From Adiantum capillus-veneris (lineage: Eukaryota > Streptophyta > Polypodiopsida > Polypodiales > Pteridaceae): 64,000 nucleotides of DNA. The notes beneath the pieces are model-generated. The model worked only from the letters and a program-made list of their open reading frames with translations, ran no database searches and was not told where the DNA came from. Both the position numbers and the translations under genes were made by a program. Positions 21,877 through 32,559 of the stretch are shown piece by piece (within the stretch, counting starts at the first letter, position 1; every line of letters begins with the position of its first letter). The stretch is from assembly GCA_014529385.2 (NCBI GenBank), contig CM043943.1, positions 157,996,247 through 158,060,246 of the forward strand, in the 5' to 3' direction.

Positions 21877-22565
21877 ATGGTTGGATCACAAGACACTGCT
21901 CTTTACAATATCAAGAAGCTGGATGGAACCAATTTCCCATTGTGGAAGAAGTAGATTTGGCACGTGTTGGTACAAAAGAAGCAGATAAAACCTATAAAGA
22001 TCAAGGGAATAAAACCAGAAGATATGAACGAAGATGATAGAGTGAGATGGATGAATTGGAACTTTCTACCATTATGCTGACTTTGGCAGAAAGCATTTAC
22101 TTCAATGTAGCAGACGAGATGTCGGCTTATCAAGCATGGTTAAAGCTGAGTGATCTTTATGAGAAGCAGAGTGCAGCTTCACAGGTATACTGGCTTAAGA
22201 AGCTTGTTGACTTGAAGATGAAAGAAGGGACACCTATGTCCAATCATCTGAATGAATTCAACACCATCTACAGTCAGTTTTCAGCTCAAGGTGTCAAGTT
22301 TGATGAACCTGTTAGAGCTATGTTCCTATTGATCACATTGCCGGAAAGTTGGGACACTTTTCGCACATCATACCAAACGTGGAAACCAAGGGCTTCCTAT
22401 GCGCCAAGCCCGATGCCAATACCTACTCCACATGTAGTATCTGGAGCAGCTCCACCCACGGTGCCTGCTCACTTAGGTGACTTGGAAACATTTGCTCAAG
22501 CTATCGGTCGCTCCATGCTGAGAATATGCATTACACGCCTGATAGAGAGCCTAGAAGTAAGGTAG
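21877..22565 (+). pseudogene. copia gag start fused in frame to a gypsy-like gag
   Basis: ATG at 21877 opens the copia gag (M-V-G-S-Q-D-T). One base is missing near 22035, after which the frame runs to 22565. The copia match ends at L-P-E-S-W-D-T-F-R-T (about 22365). From there the same frame continues into a Pro/Ala-rich segment (S-Y-Q-T-W-K-P-R-A-S-Y) and then L-G-D-L-E-T-F-A-Q-A-I-G-R-S, which leads into the gypsy-like gag of the next entry. The join is sharp and keeps the frame. Confidence 0.75.
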
Positions 22566-24115
22566 TACAAATAGCCAAGCTCACACAAAAATTTAGTGGA
22601 GACGGGGATGTAAGAAAGCATATCGAAGTGTTTGAACAAATATGCGATTCTCTAGGAGAACACAATGACCTACATAAGAGCAATGCTTTAAGCTTAACCT
22701 TAAGTGGAAAGGTTGGGGATTGGTATAGAACCCTAAGGGTGGAAGAAAAAACGATTTACCCTACTCTTAGGAGACTGTTCTTAAAAGAATACATATGAGA
22801 GGGAGTACTTTGGGGTGTAGCCTCTCAGCTCCAGAAAGCCCAACGAGAGGAAGGAGAGTCGTTGAGAGACTTTATTAGTCGCTTGAAGCATTTGAATTCT
22901 CGTTGTAATCCAAATGAGGGCTTCAGCAATAACCAATTGCTTGATAGATTCATTAGGGAATTACGACATGAGGATATCTACAATGGTCTAGTCATTAGAG
23001 GTACCACCACTTGGGAAGCAGTCACCACCAATGCGATCCAATTGCAGGATAATTTAATGATTCAAGGAGAAAGAGTGTCTGTTGAGTCTAAATCTATTTG
23101 CTCACAAGCATCGAGGCATTAGCCAATGACCCTAAAGCCTATTGCTAAGGAGCCAAAGTTATCTGAGATGACTTTAGCAGATCTCACCAAGGCTATTCAA
23201 GAGAGTCTTAGAGACAATCGTGCTCCACAGAACAATCATATGTATCCAAGAAGGGAGCAACAATGGTGCTCAGTATGCTATGGACCGCATAGTACCAGTG
23301 AATGCCCTACTTTTAGAGTAAATTTCAATGGGAATTGCAATGCATGTGGGAGGTATGGTCATCAAGCTAAGGATTGCATAGTATTTAAGCACGCGATGGC
23401 CAATAGAACAACCTTAGCATGGACAGACACACCTCGAGTGCATGCATTGATGCCGGCCCCACCTCTTGAACAAACAGCACAACACATGGTCCCTAGGGCC
23501 CAAAATGTTGTTCAAACAACACCCTTACCACCTCCAGTGCTAGGACCGCAACCACCACATCCGAGAATCACTTCTGTGAATCAAGTGGGTTGTGAGTCAT
23601 CTATTTCTTGTGTGGAAGGCTGTGAGGAAGATATAGATCCTAATATCGCCTATGGGATGGATGTGCTTGAAGAAAGTCCACAATACTACATGGAGGACTA
23701 TTGGGGACAAGTCAAACCTGTATATCAAGTAGCTGCTCTTGTGGCAAGAGGCCAAAATATCAATTACACTGCTAAGAGACCACCTCTTCAATGCTATGAG
23801 TGTGGAGGTCCACATCGTGTAGCCAAGTGTCCTATTAGGCTACAAAAGAACGCCACACTAATGCAAACCAATCAAGCGAGCACGTCTACAATGCCGATAC
23901 TCATGTGTAATCGATGTGGCATAGATCATTTGATTGCCCAATGTCCAAATAATCCAAATGCACCGAAGATCACGCCATTAAACTTGATTGAAGTCACCGA
24001 GGAGCCATCACCAAGTACACCCATGGTACTAGTAAACGTACTCACACGATCGATGCTCCAAAAACAAAATTATATTCTTGAGAAAAGAGACACGACATCA
24101 ATTGCCCAATCTTAA
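22526..24115 (+). pseudogene. Ty3/gypsy-like gag with several zinc knuckles
   Basis: Broken by stops at about 22796 and 23120. The retrotransposon gag core is clear: I-A-K-L-T-Q-K-F-S-G-D-G-D-V, then K-V-G-D-W-Y-R-T-L and L-R-R-L-F-L-K-E-Y, then G-E-S-L-R-D-F-I-S-R-L-K-H. Four CCHC-like knuckles follow: C-S-V-C-Y-G-P-H-S-T-S-E-C, C-N-A-C-G-R-Y-G-H-Q-A-K-D-C, C-Y-E-C-G-G-P-H-R-V-A-K-C and C-N-R-C-G-I-D-H-L-I-A-Q-C. A knuckle array suggests strong RNA binding. The frame ends at 24115, and a Lys-rich, stop-containing link leads to the protease part. Confidence 0.8.
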
Positions 24116-24386
24116 AAAAAGAAGAAAACACGAAGAAAGAGATCGCAAAAAGCAGTGAAGTCAAACCCCAGTTCAAAGACCAACATAGGGACTGGTGACG
24201 ACCCCGTATATATGAACGACATTGAAGAAGATTCTTATTCAGGTGAAACCCTGGAGACCAAAACGACCACTAACATAGAAACCAACAAGGAAGATCTTCA
24301 TGAGCCACAATGGCCAGGATCCAAAACAAGATAGGAACTTACCCAAACCCTACAGAGGAGATTGAGCGAGTCAAGAAATAAGGAGT

Positions 24387-26325
24387 TTGGTAGAAGATAC
24401 CCAAAGGGATCTAGAACCAGCACCTAGGAAGATCCAAATTACAGACACCGTGTTCCCTATGCAGCAACAACCTTACCAAGTCCATAGACCCTTGGACATA
24501 CCTAGTGTCATCCAAGAAGAAAGTGACTTAAAGTCATGGGAAAGTGGGCGTACTCACTTCTTGATGGAAAGAATGTTTACAGAGGGACTACCTGATCCTA
24601 TCGAAGAAATGGAGATCCCATCTTCCCCACGTCAAGGGACTCAAAGCCAAAAGGTACCGTTAAACATTGCCAAATTGATGGATTTCATGTCTTCAGAAGT
24701 TAGAACCACCATCATGTCCAAACTATATAAAGACCCCGAGCTAGTCTCAGCTCTTCGAGCCTTCCTCAATGGAGAACTAAAGTTTGGGGATAGATGGAGT
24801 TGGGGAGATGCCAATAGAGGAGGAATACATAGATCCACAATTTGCACAGATGGATGCAGCTGGGGAGATGCCAATAGAGGAGGAATACATAGATCCACAA
24901 CCCAACCTAGATGAGAACCTTGTTATAGAAATACCTGTTAACAAGTTGGGACAATACTTTGAGGGTGATGAATCCAATGCGACCATACCAATCACTACTA
25001 AGGGATTAATTGTGAAGGGAATCCGTGATGGTGGCCCTGGGGTTAGCATTGTGAGTAAAAATTGCTGGGAAACTATGGGAAGACCTCACCTTGCGACCAC
25101 AACCATAGTAGTGAAGATGGCCAATGGGTCTATGGTTAAACCTATTGGGATGCTAGAAGATCTCACGATCAAGGTCTTTGGACATAAAATACGAGTTACC
25201 TTCATTGTTATGGATTTCTCCAAACACACTATGGAATCGGAGATGATCTTAGGACGTCCTTTCATGAGGGAAGAAAAAATGGTACATGATTGGTCTAAAA
25301 ACCATGTCTACTTGCAGTTCCAAGATTATGTCATTCAAGTGGATCTTGTTACTGGTCGAGCACATCCTCTAGGAAACAAGTTTATAATTGATCATAGATC
25401 TGACACCACAGTTCACTCGGCCCCATTGCAGTATTGTTACACGTGTAAAGCAGACACTGATGTTGGGGAAGATTCTCCTTATATGGATGTACTACTTGGG
25501 ATGACTGAGTCGGACAATGTGGATTGGGTCCACCTAGCAGCAACCATAGACACTTGGGGAAACAGAGGGACGACCTGGGTAACACCTGAGGGGAATGAAA
25601 TGCCACCACTCATACCCTTAAATATGCTACAAGCAATGCATATAGCTTTTGACAAGACTCATCCTAATATAACGAAGAAAACATACAAGTGGGTCCCTAA
25701 ATCTTCTTTAGCAACCATAGCTAGTGCTAAAAAACAGAAGCCTTGTAAGAAACGTACTACTCACTCCAAGAAAAGTAAGAAAATGTTGCGATGGATTCCT
25801 AAACGACTATTGGAAGCCCAAGGCTACTATCAAGGAAATGATCAAATATGGGTACCAAAACGTAGATTGTGTTCTTACCTGTCACCTGACGTATGTGAGT
25901 CAAACCCTGTGACGACAAAGCCGATGAAAGATTATGGGAAGGGAAAAATCACAGAACACTATACACCGAATATGGAGCCAGTATGGGTTCCCAAGCGAGA
26001 AAGGCTTGTTTTGCTCAACTCAACCATAGAAAAAACGAATAAAGCTTCTAGCTCCTCATGTAATGCATCCATAGAGGTAAACGCTTCTCCACAGCCTCCA
26101 CCTATAATAGTGGACCTCCATAAAACTACAAAGGAATCCACACCTCCCAGTGTTCAAGAATCACCTGATGAACCACTTCAAGTTCGATCTTGGGAGAGTA
26201 CCTTACCACCCTTGCAACTCGACGAGGCACCTAAGGTAATAGAAAACTATTGGCAAAAATCCCCACCTATTACTAACTGGAACAATTGGTTTCAAAGGGT
26301 GACAAGCTCATTTCAAACAGTATGA
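24387..26325 (+). pseudogene. gag-protease C-terminal part with W-x-P-K repeats; no reverse transcriptase
   Basis: An acidic linker (24387-24914) shifts frame to 24784-26325. The protease-like core has G-I-R-D-G-G-P-G-V-S-I-V (about 25020), the variant D-G-G form of the catalytic loop, and S-E-M-I-L-G-R-P-F-M (about 25240). After it come four basic segments each holding tryptophan and P-K: Y-K-W-V-P-K, L-R-W-I-P-K-R, I-W-V-P-K-R-R and V-W-V-P-K-R-E-R. The product ends at 26325, 5 bp before the polypurine tract, so no reverse transcriptase or integrase was encoded downstream. This points to an element moved by others. Confidence 0.75.
24801..24920 (+). repeat. 60 bp in-frame tandem duplication
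   Basis: TGGGGAGATGCC at 24801 recurs at 24861. The 20-residue unit is G-E-M-P-I-E-E-E-Y-I-D-P-Q followed by a variable part. The copies are almost identical, so the duplication is recent. Confidence 0.9.
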
Positions 26326-26330
26326 TCTAC

Positions 26331-26346
26331 CCAAGGAAGGGGGGAG
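26331..26346 (+). other. Polypurine tract
   Basis: CCAAGGAAGGGGGGAG directly before the LTR start TGTTTGCTG. Confidence 0.8.
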
Positions 26347-26925
26347 TGTTTGCTGACAGTCATCATTCACTTGCTTCCCTCTCAACCTTCCTCCCTGACC
26401 TCTTAATCTCCCAATCTTAGGGAATGTACATATAAAGCCTTATACTCACAAAAAACAAAAAAAATATAGAGCAAGAGCAATCAACAAACGAGTATTCACA
26501 ATAAAAGTCAAAACATTGACTCAGACCTACACATTCACATCCGGTACACTAAAACAATCAAACACCTTTGATCCTCATCACTCGAGTGATGGAGGGTAGG
26601 TAGAATTAGTACGATAGGAGTGTTTCTGTTTTAGAGTTGAGTGATTAGCAAAGTTCCTTTTTCCCACTGATGTGCCTCCTAGAGGTATTCCTTGTGTTCT
26701 AAGTGTGTACAGGAACGTGTTTCTGTTGTTAGGATTTGGACCTTCATGGAATCTTTCTCTCATTCACACGTCAAATCAAGCGCGACCATCAACACAAACA
26801 GGTGTTTCTTATCCATTAGAATTGCCCCTTATCTTTTTGCATCCATGTTTGTCTACTTTGATTGTGATTGGTAGCATAATATTCAGTACATTTGCTTAGT
26901 ATCAAACATTAAATTCAATGTAATT
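26347..26925 (+). repeat. 3' LTR, about 0.58 kb
   Basis: Starts TGTTTGCTGACAG after the polypurine tract. Contains ACATATAAAGCC (TATA-like, about 26429). Its 3' half matches 3998-4262. The outer edge at about 26925 is estimated from where the two copies stop matching. It is unrelated to the copia LTR at the other end of this element. Confidence 0.7.
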
Positions 26926-27814
26926 TTTTTGTCATAATCACTTGTCTAGATTTAAAAATCAAGCAGTCCGACTAAGCTAGTTTGACCAAGTTAGGTGTTA
27001 GAGATCTTCTCTTAATACCATGAGGAAAGCCTTCCTAATAATCAATGGTTACTTAGGTTATTAATCCGATTTAGGCAGCATTGTGTGAAATGTACTAGGG
27101 CTTTCTAGTGGGTTTAGTCCCTATTGACCTTTAGCTTAAGCATTATAAAGGGAGTTTACTAGTGTGATGAGCCTGGGGAGGTGTAACAGTGTTATATGAC
27201 CCCCCAAAGTTACAAAATTAAAATGTTGAAAACGAACAAACAAAATTAAAAAAAAAAATCAAACTGTCCCAAATTAAAATCTTAAGCTGGAAGAGAAATC
27301 TCAGCTTGATTTGGTACTTCACTCACATGTATCGCCTCTGGTACTAGAGCCCTAGAGGTTCCCAGTGTGGGCACTTTTCCTTGAAAAGCAAAAAACCCAA
27401 GGCATACAAAATAAGCACACACATCAAAATTGAATCACTGTGAAAAGACTTTGGGGGGTCAAAGAAAAGATAATCGGTCAGGCGATGATTTCATGAGAAA
27501 TTCCTTTTATCGTAGCTTAACTACAAGGTCTTTTAGGTATAGCCTCTAGTCAGCCCTCGAACATGAAATACTTGGCTCTCGCGATTAAACAACTCAATTG
27601 ACCAGAGAAAATTAAGAAGCTTACCCATGGTATTAATAGTCGATCTCTAGTGCCTTTCGACCGTTAAATTAACGACCCTAGACTTGTTTAATTTTTTACC
27701 TTTACATCTGTTTATGCATTTGATTATATTGCAATTTAATGTTTATTGTTGCTGACAAATGCTTTAAAATTCTGTTACCAATCAAATTGTATGCCTACAA
27801 CTTCATATGATTTT
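26926..27814. other. Gene-free stretch
   Basis: No reading frame or element motif is recognised. The sequence is AT-rich with short A-runs. The following 160 bp (27815-27973) match 6736-6889, so the right part is probably the 3' untranslated region of an LTR element. Confidence 0.4.
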
Positions 27815-27973
27815 TAATTCTATATGAGAATGCAATTACTTTGCCAATGTTTTTTGATTTTGCAATTGACTGAAGAAGGCTAAGGACATTCATCTCAAAT
27901 TCTCTTCCACCTCGACGAACGAGCTTCAACTCAATAGCTTCCGAGGACGGAATCTACATTAGGAAGGGGGGCA

Positions 27974-28558
27974 TGTTAACCCTCACGGCTCGCGGAAACC
28001 CTATCACCTACGACGGTCGTTCTAACCTACGCCGGACATTGTAATATTTTTTTGGTAGAGTCAGGTACCGGGATTGTCGGTCCAATAGGAAAAGGGTAAG
28101 AGTGGTCGCCGATGAGAGGCGCACTCTAACTGGAACATTCAAGGGATTAGTTGGCTAAGCATGGGCGCCCAAGTGTGAATGGGGCAAGCTCATATAAAAG
28201 TCAACTAAACCTAAAAATCACTTATTCTCTCATTTGTGCAATAGAAGAGTGCTCTTGCTCCATCTCCATCTTCTTCTTCTTCATCTCCTTGTGTGTGTGT
28301 GTGTATACATGAGAGAGAGAGAGAGAGAGAGAGAGAAAGGGAGAGTGTGCGATCGAGCATTGCGACGACAGCACGGCGGCGGCGAAGCGGTTGAGCTCGG
28401 CAAAGCAGCAACGAAGCAAGCGTAGAGCGGTGAGTGACACACCATCGCCTTCTTTGAGCTTACTAGTTTAGGCTTGTTGTGTGCTTGGAGCCATTTGTGG
28501 CTCGCACACGGTGTATCGGCAAGTTCCTTGCATTGACACGTGCGACATAAGCGCACAA
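27974..28558 (+). repeat. LTR of about 0.59 kb, copy 2
   Basis: Follows the purine-rich GGAAGGGGGGCA and starts TGTTAACC. It aligns with 6890-7465, including TCATATAAAAGT, the compound (GT)n(GA)n microsatellite (28291-28336) and the terminal ACACGTGC block. Integrase of a different element begins immediately after it. Confidence 0.65.
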
Positions 28559-28987
28559 TGGACGATAGTAAACAGGTTCAATAAACGAGCTCATTTTGTA
28601 CCTGTCAAAAAGACTATCAAAGCCCATCAAATGGCAACCCTCTTCATTTCACAAATCTTCAAGTACCATGGCTTGCCAATGTCCATAGTGTCGAATAGAG
28701 ATCTTAGAATGACCAGTAATTTTTGGAATGGTCTCTCTAAGAATTTAGAAACAAGGCTAAACTTCTCTTCGGCCTATCACCCGCAAACGGATGGCCAAAG
28801 TGAAATAGCTAACCTAACAATTCTCGATCTACTAAAAGCCTATGTAACGGAAGTAGATCAAAGATCCCAATGGGAGAAGTACTTACCCTTAGTGGAGTAT
28901 GCCTACAATAAACTGTACATACTTCCACGGGAAAAGCACCTTTCGAGGTAATTGAGGGAAGATCAAAATGTTCGCTGCTACTTAAGG
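28559..28987 (+). pseudogene. Ty3/gypsy integrase core fragment, cut by transposon T1
   Basis: Reads W-T-I-V-N-R-F-N-K-R-A-H-F, then M-A-T-L-F-I-S-Q-I-F-K-Y-H-G-L-P, then I-V-S-N-R-D, then Y-H-P-Q-T-D-G-Q-S-E-I-A-N. The second catalytic aspartate is changed (S-N-R-D for S-D-R-D) and the glutamate in Q-S-E-I is kept. A frameshift lies near 28915. The frame stops at L-L-L-K where T1 begins and resumes at 34255. The 5' part of the element is missing and an LTR of another family abuts it. Confidence 0.85.
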
Positions 28988-29345
28988 CATTAGGAAAAAT
29001 ATGGACTCTCCTAGGGCCCTTTTGATTAGGGAAGGGTTAGTGGAGGACCAATGATAGGGCTCTTGGGATATCACCTATAGCCTAAGGAGAGATAGGGGGG
29101 TAGCCTATTTGTCCCCCTCTTCAATGCTTGATTCCTAGAGAGAAAGGGGAGGTGGACTTGGGGGGGGGGGTCAAAGGTGGGAAAGAGGTGTCATAAAGCC
29201 TAGAGAGGGATCCTTGACAAGAAGGGACCCCAAAAGAAAAATTGCGTAGGTCAAAAAACCCTAAAAATTTGAAATTTTTGAAAAGTCTCAAAAATGACCA
29301 TTTCCCCTCCAAAATTGCCCTAAACATAACCAAACATCAAAAAGT
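28988..29345 (+). repeat. Left terminal inverted repeat of T1
   Basis: About 360 bp, inverted match to 33893-34254. Contains a G-run (29161-29170). Confidence 0.8.
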
Positions 29346-29567
29346 CACTTTTTCTCTCCAAATTTGCTCTCTCTCTCTCTCCCACAATCTTCTCTCCCCT
29401 GCCCCCTCCCCTCCCCTCACTCTCTGTGCAGTCAACCCCACCATAGCCAACAGCTCCCTTCATTCTCTATGTACTGTGTAGACCTCATTGTCCTTCTCTC
29501 CAACCGTCACCCCCTTCCCCCTTCCCAATCTCTCTCTGTTGTGTGACCACCCGACCTCTTCCCAAGA

Positions 29568-30015
29568 ATGTCCACCTATACCACGCATAGACGGCCCAAG
29601 TTTGAGATACAAAAGGTCATACTGCACAACACAAAGATCTCGAAGGTGGAATGGATCCCACAGGTATTTAGCAAGGCTCATGGGTCTATATGCATCTGTT
29701 CAGTGTTGTTCCTCATGGAGTACAATGTCGAGGCATACTAGAATGCCATTGGAAGTGAAGACTGATGGCTTTCAAAACAAAATCTGGAATGGTGGCCATC
29801 ACTCAACATGTGTATAGTATAGCTCAGATCCACTTGCAAAGAGATTCACACCAATTTGCACCTCATTGTAAGTCTAATGCTAAGTCATCTTATGGATATG
29901 TCCTCTTTAATTTGCATGTGTTCATATTTTTTGACAACGATATTTGTGAACGTATTTTTTTATCCAGCTTACTTGTAAAGTAACCGCTTGAATGCCTCAA
30001 GGGTACCTTTATGGT
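29568..30015 (+). pseudogene. Gene A remnant in T1 (unknown function)
   Basis: The ATG at 29568 opens M-S-T-Y-T-T. The product shares with T2 gene A the blocks L-H-N-T-K, P-Q-V-F-S-K, G-F-Q-N-K and, after a frameshift, V-A-I-T-Q-H-V-Y-S and H-C-K-S. The splice donor CATTGTAAGT (29868) is in the same place as in T2. After an intron-like gap a trace of exon 2 reads I-F-L-S-S-L-L against T2's I-F-P-S-N-L-I, then G-T-F. It is broken by stops. A CT-rich untranslated leader precedes it. Confidence 0.55.
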
Positions 30016-30110
30016 TGTGCTTGCTATAGATAAGAACTAATCTATATAACTCAACAATGTATATTAATTTAAACTATAGTAGCTAACACCATATTTGTCG
30101 TATTACAGGA

Positions 30111-30384
30111 TGTTATTGCAGTGGATGCTTGGGCTCAACTTTGTTTGGTGTCAAGTGGAAAGTGCGACTTCTCCAATCAGAAGATCATTCTAAACAGTCT
30201 TTGTTTGGTGTGTATACTTGTGGATATGGAGGTCCATGGAGTTATCAATGATGAGACAAGCCTTGCTAAGAGCATAGAAATTGCCTCAGTCTATATTCCA
30301 TTCAATGTATTTGATCCAGAACATAACATCCCAAGCTATTATTGTAGCCAAGCTACAAACTTTGTAATGAAACTACTTGAATAG
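30111..30384 (+). CDS. Small unidentified exon-like frame in T1
   Basis: Open for about 91 codons after a splice-acceptor-like TATTACAG, beginning D-V-I-A-V-D-A-W-A-Q-L and ending at TAG. It may be a later exon of the T1 gene. I do not recognise the product and see no counterpart in T2. Confidence 0.35.
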
Positions 30385-30534
30385 AAAGCACTCTTGTTTC
30401 ATTACATTTTTGTCCACTCTAGTTAATCTTCAACTATATGATGTTGTGCTTGTGATCAATTTTTGTTTCATCTAATCTTGTATAGGTATTGTGCTTCCTG
30501 CCAAATTTTTGGTGCTCATAAGTGAATTGATCAA

Positions 30535-30650
30535 GTAAATTGATTTTTTGGCAGCAAGTACACCTTTGCAATGTGCCTGCATGTAGATCTAGTAAATTGA
30601 TTTTTTGGCAGCAAGTACACCTTTGCAATGTGCCTGCATGTAGATCTAGT
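30535..30650. repeat. 57 bp tandem duplication in T1
   Basis: GTAAATTGATTTTTTGGCAG begins at 30535 and again at 30592, and the copies are essentially identical. Confidence 0.9.
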
Positions 30651-30685
30651 AAGCCATATAATCTCAAAAGTCAGGTTTGATTCAT

Positions 30686-31000
30686 ATGAGCACTTAAAGT
30701 TTATCTCAAAATGGTGGCAAGCTTTAAATTCTTGGAAGAATCCCATACTCAAGACTAATCTAAGTAAGATAGAGCAATCATATTTCCTTGTGTTGCAGGC
30801 ATAGACATGAGCCTCCTTTGGCATTGAACAAACATTTAGTTCATGAGCACTCAGAGTTTATCTCAATATATTTGGCAGGCTTCAAATTTTTGAAAGAATA
30901 CACTCAAACCTAATCCAAGAAAGATAGAGCAATCATATTCCCTCATGTTTGCAAGCACATACATGAATCCCGTCTTGGCATTGTGCAAACACTTCGTTCT
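30686..31000. repeat. 158 bp tandem duplication in T1
   Basis: ATGAGCACTTAAAGTTTATC at 30686 and ATGAGCACTCAGAGTTTATC at 30844 start two diverged units; both include AAGATAGAGCAATCATATT. Confidence 0.8.
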
Positions 31001-31145
31001 ACCTTTGCCATCAATAATGCAATGGCATGCTATTATGTTGTATTTGATATGAATTTGTGTAAGTTCAACCATAAGCTTGTGTTCTTTGAAATCCCCGAAA
31101 TCAAAGTAAAGAAAAGAGAGCGAACAAACAAGATAGAGATAGGGG

Positions 31146-31372
31146 ATATATATATATATATTGTACATAGATAGATGGAGGATAAACAGACAGACAGACA
31201 AATAGATATAGATAAATACATTAATAGATAGATAGATAGATAGATAGATAGATGGATAGATAATTTGATAGATAGATACATAAATAGATAGATAGATACA
31301 CATGCAGATAAAAAACACAAAGATAAATAAATAGATAGATAACTAAGGATAGAGAGAGAGAGAGAGAGAGAG
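31146..31372. repeat. (TA)n, (GATA)n and (GA)n microsatellite cluster
   Basis: A TA run (31149-31161), imperfect GATA/ATAG repeats (about 31190-31345) and GA repeats (31352-31372) follow one another. Confidence 0.95.
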
Positions 31373-31737
31373 ACCATTTTGGAACTCAAGGACATTGCCC
31401 CTTTATTGAGGATATACTCTTATGATGGATAAATGACATGATACATGGATCAAACCCAAGACAAGTTATTCCTTGGATTGCTTGCTAATTGTGTATGCAT
31501 CATGCATACTTTGAGCCATCTGTAGTAGCAGAGAATGAGTAGAGAATGCATCATGCACATGGTGAGCGATCTATAGCCATTTGTAGTAGAGGATGAGTTT
31601 ACTTTTTCTAGATATAGCATATGAGCTATAGTTTTGTAAAATGATTCTTTGGATGGATGTTCATGGTTATCTTGTAGGCCCAAGGCCACCATGCCCAAAA
31701 CTAAGCAAGCACAAAGAGTAGGAGGCGTGGCAGGGGT

Positions 31738-32003
31738 GCATAGGCCTTGGGAGGCCCAAAGAAAGCCTGCCACAAGGGAGCGCATTTGGGCCTTCCATAG
31801 GTCTATGCACCCCTACCACAAGGGAGCGCATTTGGACCTATGGAAGGCCCAAATGCGCTCCCTTGTGGCAGGCTTTCTTTGGGCCTCCCAAGGCCTATGC
31901 ACCGCTGCCACAAGGGAGCGCATTTGGGCCTTCCATAGACCTATGGAAGGCCCAAATGCGCTCCCTTGTGGTAGGCTTTCTTTGGGCCTCCCAAGGCCTA
32001 TGC
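31738..32003. repeat. Foldback array: nested long inverted repeats
   Basis: A unit of about 60 bp (GCATAGGCCTTGGGAGGCCC ... CTTCCATAG) at 31738-31800 is followed by its reverse complement at 31839-31901. A shorter forward arm follows at 31907-31937, then a second full reverse complement at 31938-32003. The arms are almost perfect, so a transcript would form long stable hairpins. Confidence 0.93.
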
Positions 32004-32261
32004 ATCCCTTGCCTTGCCTTCTATCTATGCCAGCTTGCTTTGGCATGGTTGACATGGTCCTACAGGATGTTCAAACTTCACTCAACCATGCAATAATAGC
32101 TATCTCATACCATGGCGCGTTGCAAGCCCCCCTTTGATTTTCAGGATAGTGCCCCATAGTGTGTATGCTCTAGTTTTGGTCTCAATGAAAAAGGGGGTGC
32201 TTTGCTTGGTTGTACAAGACACTTTTTAGTGTCACAAAGGTCTACTAGTGAAACAGAGCTT

Positions 32262-32430
32262 CCCAAAAAGGAGAGATACAAAGAGAGATAATTGATTCTT
32301 AAAGAAGCTACCCATAAAGGAGCCAATATTCTTAATTGATTCTTAAAGAAGCTACCCAAAAAGGAGAGATACAAAGAGAGATAATTGATTCTTAAAGAAG
32401 CTACCCATAAAGGAGCCAATATTCTATTAG
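32262..32430. repeat. 93 bp tandem duplication in T1
   Basis: CCCAAAAAGGAGAGATACAA at 32262 and again at 32355, both followed by TAATTGATTCTTAAAGAAGC. Confidence 0.9.
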
Positions 32431-32514
32431 TACAAAACACTACTCTATAAGTTTATGCAAAAAATAATTGATCATACATGGCTAGCTAGCTGAAAGCAAA
32501 GAGATATTGAGGGG

Positions 32515-32559
<45 letters not shown>

